A DNA stretch of 64,000 nucleotides. It comes from Sequoia sempervirens (Eukaryota; Streptophyta; Pinopsida; Cupressales; Cupressaceae). The position numbers and the translations under genes were made by a program. The DNA is taken from the NCBI GenBank assembly GCA_007258455.2, contig VDFB02193867.1, positions 564,818,591-564,882,590 of the forward strand, written 5' to 3'. This document shows positions 59,031 to 64,000 of this stretch, piece by piece (positions within the stretch are counted from its first letter, which is position 1; each line of letters starts with the position of its first letter). The notes under the pieces are model-generated. The model saw only the letters and a list, made by a program, of their open reading frames with translations, made no database searches and was not told the DNA's origin.

Positions 59031-59275
59031 CCTCTACCCTAGGCCCAAGAGCAGTACAGCCCTCTTGGCCCTTGCCATCCATATGGGTGGGGTACCTAGT
59101 AAGGCGTCTGATCACCATTCCCCTTATCAAAACCATTATGACTTAATTATGTAGGGGGTTTGAGGGTGCAACTACAATAGGGTGTCCTGGGCAGTCATTC
59201 CCTCTAAGCCCAAGGGCAGTACACCGCCCTTGGCCCATGTGGCCCTTGCCATCCATATGGGTGGGGTACTTAGAG
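59031..59275 (+). repeat. Two copies of a GC-rich hairpin module
   Basis: 59031-59100 and 59200-59275 share GCCCAAGNGCAGTACA, CCCTTGGCCC and CCATCCATATGGGTGGGGTA. CCATCCATATGGGTGG can fold back. The TAAGCCCAAGGGC core also occurs in the solo LTR module at 39386-39573, so the families are related. Confidence 0.75.
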
Positions 59276-59466
59276 GGTGACCCACACACCGTTTCCCCTC
59301 CTTGCAAGTCCTCAGCTCCCCTATTATGGCTAGTGTTTGCAATCAGATATTACGAACATCAATTTCCAATGGAAGCATAAATCAATGAACATTATTCCAC
59401 AATATACATGCACAGATTTCGATCCTAATTATTGAATCAATGACATAATATAAGTGTAGACTTAGT

Positions 59467-60709
59467 CACAGCATTCGCCGAATTTCAAGCTACAAATTCG
59501 AAATTCGGTGAATTCTTAAAAAATGCATGAAATTCGTTGATATTCGAGCAAATTCATACGGAAAATTCAAAGGGATGGATTGGGGTCAACAGAGAAGCCA
59601 ACGCGCTATCCTCGGGGCCACAGAGAAGGTTGGATTTTTCGTTTTGGCGGATGTTTTGATCAATCGGCATGAATAATGGTCGCGGACAGGTGTCAATGTC
59701 CTTGAGTCGTATAATGTTGGAAACCCTCCTAGGAGTGAATATTTGTAAGAATAGTGTATGAAATATTAAAAAATGATGTCTATTCTCCACGGATGTTTAG
59801 AGAGAATTCCGGCGAGAGGAAGAGGAGAATGTTCCAGGTTGGGAATGGACGGAAAGCGAATAAAGGCATCTCTTGGCCAGGCTTACAAGCGTGGCCTTCA
59901 ACACGGGAGGGACATCAATTTATCCGCGAAAAGCAATTAAATACAAATTACGATTGTCGCCTGTCCGCTAAGCCATTTACCAGTTTTAGGTAATCTATTT
60001 GACCATTACTGCTCTACATTGCCACATGTCCGCTAAGCCTCCTCATCGTAGCCTCCATAGTTGGCAAGCCCCAAACTATGATCGAATGGCGGGTTTCCGA
60101 CTCCTGAGATCGATAAATCGTCGACCATAATTACTTTGTTTATTTATGTTTTATTAAAAAGTTTAAATCATAATTACTTTGTTTATTTGAGATCGATAAA
60201 TCGTCGGCCATAATTACTTTGTGGACCATTCGCTATCATGAGAGATGGGTTCTTGTGAACCACTACTCATGAAACATGGGTCAATGAGTTTGACTCGAAA
60301 CTACACGGTTGAATCCTTATAGCAATATCATATATATTTTTATTAATTTTGTATTAAAAAAATTAACTTTTAAAATATTTAAATTTAATAATGTTTAACT
60401 TAATATTAATAATTTATATTGTGTTTTGATATATTTTTAATATTATTTTATATGTACTATTTTTATTTATATATAGAAAATATATTATATCATATATATT
60501 TTTAGTATATATAATATTTACTAGTATACTATTATGATATTTTGCTTCTTTATACAATTTTGTGAATATATTACTTATATTTATAAAAATAAAGATAAAT
60601 TATATCTGGCGAATTTAATCCGAATTTTTTACTTTTCGAATTTTTTCCCTAGCCGAACTTCATCCAAATTTCAATGTTGCCGAACTCGAATTCGAATTCG
60701 AACCTTGTG
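59467..60709. mobile_element. Non-autonomous hAT-like element
   Basis: Left end CACAGCATTCGCCGAATTTC; the reverse complement of the right end is CACAAGGTTCGAATTCG, giving imperfect terminal inverted repeats of CACA.G.TTCG type with AATTCG reiterations on both sides. Flanks are GACTTAGT on the left and ACTTAGAG on the right, an imperfect hAT-sized duplication. The 1,243 bp interior codes for no transposase. Its left half (59570-60130) is much richer in CpG than its surroundings. Confidence 0.6.
60101..60221 (+). repeat. 33 bp direct repeat, 88 bp apart
   Basis: GAGATCGATAAATCGTCG followed by (A/G)CCATAATTACTTTGT at 60101-60133 and 60189-60221. Confidence 0.85.
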
Positions 60710-60894
60710 ACTTAGAGTGTAGACACATTTTATCTACATTAAATCAAAACAGATTCCTTAGATGCAGATATATGCCATGTACAGTCTAGCATTATGATAA
60801 TGCACAGATCTATTTATTTATCTTCTGCAATAAATGATAATGCACAGATATATTTATTTATCTTCTGTAATTAATGATATAATGCCAACCTACT

Positions 60895-60932
60895 ATTATT
60901 ATTATTATTTTCATTTACTATATATATATATA

Positions 60933-60975
<43 letters not shown>
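60895..60975 (+). repeat. ATT and TA microsatellites
   Basis: An ATT run, then two long TA tracts, the second interrupted only by its start. This marks a likely unstable site. Confidence 0.95.
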
Positions 60976-60976
<1 letters not shown>

Positions 60977-61045
60977 TAATTCTTAAGTACTAAACTGTTT
61001 CTTACAGCCTGCAACGTATTTACAAATACTATATTACAGACTTAC

Positions 61046-61136
61046 CTTTGTCACTGCTGGAGGCACTCTTCTTTCCTTCAATGCTGCTGAGTATATTCTC
61101 CTTTTTACCATTCGATGCCTTCCCTCCTTGAATCAT
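61046..61136 (-). CDS. Candidate first exon (Lys/Ser-rich)
   Basis: On the minus strand an ATG at 61136 opens MIQGGKASNGKKENILSSIE and SASSSDK, ending at a strong donor AAAG|GTAAGT (61046). The exon would end in phase 1, exactly the phase that the first visible nucleosidase exon (51662) needs. Direct splicing would skip the DTDPGI motif, so either a further small exon lies between or this belongs to something else. The frame stays open upstream of the ATG to about 61175. Confidence 0.25.
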
Positions 61137-61499
61137 TTTTCCCTTTATAGATGTCAAGAGTCTTTCCCCTGGACGTGAATCTTAAGCAAGCGATGCCTCA
61201 ATCTTTTGAAACCGATTCAAACATGGGTTGGCTCTTTTGACCTTGTCTTATTTGTGATGATCACTTATGTTAATCAGTTATCTCTTGGGCACTTGTTATG
61301 TATTATATCTTATATTTTATTTTATTTTGTGTTGTGTGACATTATATTAATTTATTATAGAAGTTATTGTTTTTTAAGAGAATGACTACAATAGTAATTA
61401 GAATCATATTTAAATAACAATTGCTCACATTGAGATTTTAATTATTGTTTGAATTTTGATACATTTGGGGTAAATATTTTTCAAGGGACATGACATATA

Positions 61500-62428
61500 G
61501 TTTGAGGTTTGGGATCACAATACAGTGGATTTTTCTTCCCTGAGTTTGAGTTTGGGTTTGGTTACGGCCATATATATATATATATATATAAAAAAGAAAC
61601 ATTAATATATTTTATATAATATATTGAATATAGATATACAAATTTTTAATATAAATATACAAATTTTATAACATAATATTATATTAAAAATTTATAAATA
61701 CAATATATTCTAATCTATTAATATAGATTTATAATATTATTTATATAAATATATCATATTTTATATATAATTATAATATTATTAATAATTAATATAATAT
61801 ATAGTCTATAAATAATAATATCTCTAAATAACATAAGACCAAAATGTTGGCAAATCTTGCAACAAACAAATTCCACTTCCAACGAATGAGAATAATATAC
61901 TTGATTTTCTCACTTAAAATATAATATCAGCAAATCAATTAGCCAGACCTCAACCAAAGAAATTTGACAGTTGAGATATCCCACAAAGGCAGATAACATT
62001 TCATTAGTCAAATGCATTAACCTCCATTCAATAGCGCTCTATCTGTAACAGGCTTCTTCCCACAATCTCAGGCTGGCTTGGAGGAGGGAGAGCATTTCAA
62101 CTCACTATTGAGACCAAGACAAACACCTATCCCCTTATTCTAATAGCCTTCGCAATGCACATTCAATATGGTAGAAGATTTTAATTTGTAAGCTTTCTAT
62201 CTCCTCAAATAGAAAAATTCCAGCATTTTTTATAAATATTTTCAGCATTTTTAGGGCTTTCTTGAGGGTATAGCATGGGCTCACTCATGATAGACCCACA
62301 AAAGACCCAAGGTGCTCAGGCCAAACTGTAAACAAACCCAAAGCAATCCTGAAACAAACCTAAACCAATATCAGAGTTGAATTTGTGCAATATGGAGGCC
62401 TAAATAGGAGAACCCAGTAACATAGGAA
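61500..62428 (+). mobile_element. Unclassified insertion, second copy of the 42650-43515 type
   Basis: Left block GTTTGGGTTTGGTTACGG and a TA microsatellite (61570-61590), a highly AT-rich middle, and a right block 62262-62428 with GGGCTCACTCATGATAGACC, CCACAAAAGACCCAAGG and GAGAACCCAGTAACATAGG, the last matching 43495-43515. Confidence 0.45.
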
Positions 62429-62510
62429 TACTTAAACCCTCATTATGATGCTTAAACCCTCAAATATGCAGAGATAGCAATCATGCAACGTGACAGCTTT
62501 TCCCAACTAA

Positions 62511-64000
62511 TGTAATGCCCCTCAAGCATGCTCCAAGAAAATATATGCAAAGACCACACCAATTTTCAAAGATTCCAAGACTATGTAACAATATAATGAG
62601 AGGACATTCCTGCAATCTGAAGCAAAGTGCTAGTGATTCCTTAACTACATCTTGCTGGTAGGCCCAAAAGGAATCCCCATGAAAATGTCAGTTCAGGTTG
62701 TGAAAAAGACACGATGTGCCCTTAGAAAACACCATGGATTCTGTAACATACACCCCTGATTTTTTTTTTGTAACTCACTATCTACTGTTTGCTTGTTTAC
62801 TGTTTGGTTTGTGTATGTTTTTAATGCGTTTTCAGATGTATAACAGCATAAAGAATTGATTGCAAACAAAGCAAGAAACCAATAGATAATAATGCTTTCA
62901 ATAGGAATTGCAACATACATCAAGAGCATACATTTTCAGGCTTAAATCAAAATTTTACAATGTATAATCAGACCCGTTAAGGGAAGTTTCAGACCTGAGA
63001 TGGGCATTTTAACAGCAGTAACAAACTTCAAACGCCTCCAACTCCTCAATGATGAAGTGCTAAGAGTCCCTTGTGTTTCTACGCATCCAAACAGCCACCA
63101 AGTGCTGAAACTGGACTGATTTGGGCAAGGTTATACAGCAGCAACCCTGACCTATGATCCCCTAGAAATGGTACAGCCCTTCTTGAGGGCAATTTTGCCT
63201 TAAAAATCAAACCTTCACCAAAATGCCCGAATGAGGACTTGAAATGTGGTGCCAAGGAAGGAGGAATCTGATTTTCTAATACTCAGAATGGCTCGCCAAG
63301 TATCCAAGGAGTTATGAAGAGATTCGACCTTCAGCAATTGTAAATATTTGAGTTTCCAGAACTCTAAATAAGTATATCAGACCTCAAAATCACACCCCAA
63401 AACATCTTTAATCACCTCCAAAATGAAGCAAACTTAAAAACAAACCTCTACCAACAAACCCAATTCAAAATACCATATAAATCTTCATTTTTTCACCTAT
63501 CAAACCCTGAAAATCTGAACTCTGATGAAGCACTATGTGATCCCTAGATGGAATTACTCAAACTCTGATTAGGGTGGATCTCTCACCATCGAAATCAGCC
63601 CAATACAGCGAGGGTTTTCATCCTCAACATGCAGCCCGAGTACTTTGGAGACATTCCAACAGTATTCTGTTAAGTTGCTAAAAAGAAGATATCCAAATGA
63701 GAGCCAAAATGAAGTTTTATAGAGAGAGAGGGAATTAGGGCGACTTTAGGGTTTTAATTGCTTTTTCCCTCCTAAAATCCATGCCCCCCTTATGAGCCTT
63801 ATAAAATTCAATAAATTAAAATATCTTATTTCTCCTTGGGCATCCTTGCTCATAAGGAAACTATTTCACACTATTCAGCCTTCTAAAATGACTTTATCAC
63901 CTTAGGCACCAAGGTACTTTTTTGATGACCACCTACCCCCTAACTTAAGTTATAAAGTTATTTTATAAAAATAACTTAAGTGACTGATAAAAAGCAAATA
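62511..64000 (+). repeat. Partial LTR of the TGTAATG...CATGACA family
   Basis: Starts TGTAATGCCCCTC and runs off the window. Its segment 63535-63620 (CCCTAGATGGAATTACTCAA, TAGGGTGGATCTCTCACC) matches the solo LTR at 46270-46330, and the AT-rich end is also alike. It may be a solo LTR or belong to a full element beyond the edge. Confidence 0.65.

Noticed and set aside
1..64000. CRISPR arrays, bacterial operons, intact tRNA or rRNA genes
   Set aside because: None seen. Repeats here are tandem or dispersed eukaryotic types and no cloverleaf or rRNA core was recognised.

Overview
The window looks like nuclear DNA of a seed plant with a large, repeat-laden genome, most likely a gymnosperm and probably a conifer. 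This is an inference. It rests on one host gene split by a 15.6 kb repeat-filled intron, several decayed Copia families, CpG-poor AT-rich spacers, and a hammerhead-ribozyme palindrome of the Penelope-like type known from conifers. Nothing resembles bacterial or organellar gene organisation.

The one clear host gene is a uridine/purine nucleoside hydrolase (URH/NSH family) on the minus strand. Seven exons lie between 51662 and 33834, all in frame with GT..AG introns of matching phase. They encode the family from the second half of the N-terminal metal motif to just before the C-terminal end. The intron between exons 4 and 5 (50504-34887) is packed with transposable elements. The first exon (DTDPGID motif) and the last exon were not found here. 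A possible upstream exon sits at 61046-61136.

Region by region: 1-3.3 kb is a long unrecognised element ORF with many nonsense codons. 4.8-9.5 kb is a decayed CACTA/EnSpm transposase (minus). 12.2-17.8 kb is a Copia element with a 3' LTR and only an 80 bp stub of the 5' LTR. 20.3-23.1 kb holds a duplicated block, an unrecognised three-exon decayed gene and tandem repeats. 25.2-27.8 kb is an almost intact Copia pol end plus LTR inserted into a hAT transposase, next to an assembly gap. 28.7-29.2 kb has 91 bp tandem repeats. 33.8-51.7 kb is the nucleosidase gene, whose introns contain a perfect 231 bp palindrome with two opposed hammerhead motifs (34.4 kb), a Copia gag relic (37.4 kb), two solo LTRs with target-site duplications (39.06-40.96 and 44.83-46.73 kb), and a gag-only Copia derivative (48.9-41.9 kb). 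57.9-58.5 kb is a possible hAT tail. 59.47-60.71 kb is a non-autonomous hAT-like element with a CpG-rich core. From 62.51 kb to the end there is a partial LTR of the same family as the second solo LTR.

A common theme is decay by C-to-T change. In three separate dead reading frames most stops are TAG at positions where the frame or family expects CAG, as expected from deamination of methylated CHG sites. The nucleosidase exons show no such damage. The two observations most worth pursuing are the paired hammerhead ribozymes in the palindrome and the unrecognised spliced gene at 20.9-22.6 kb.
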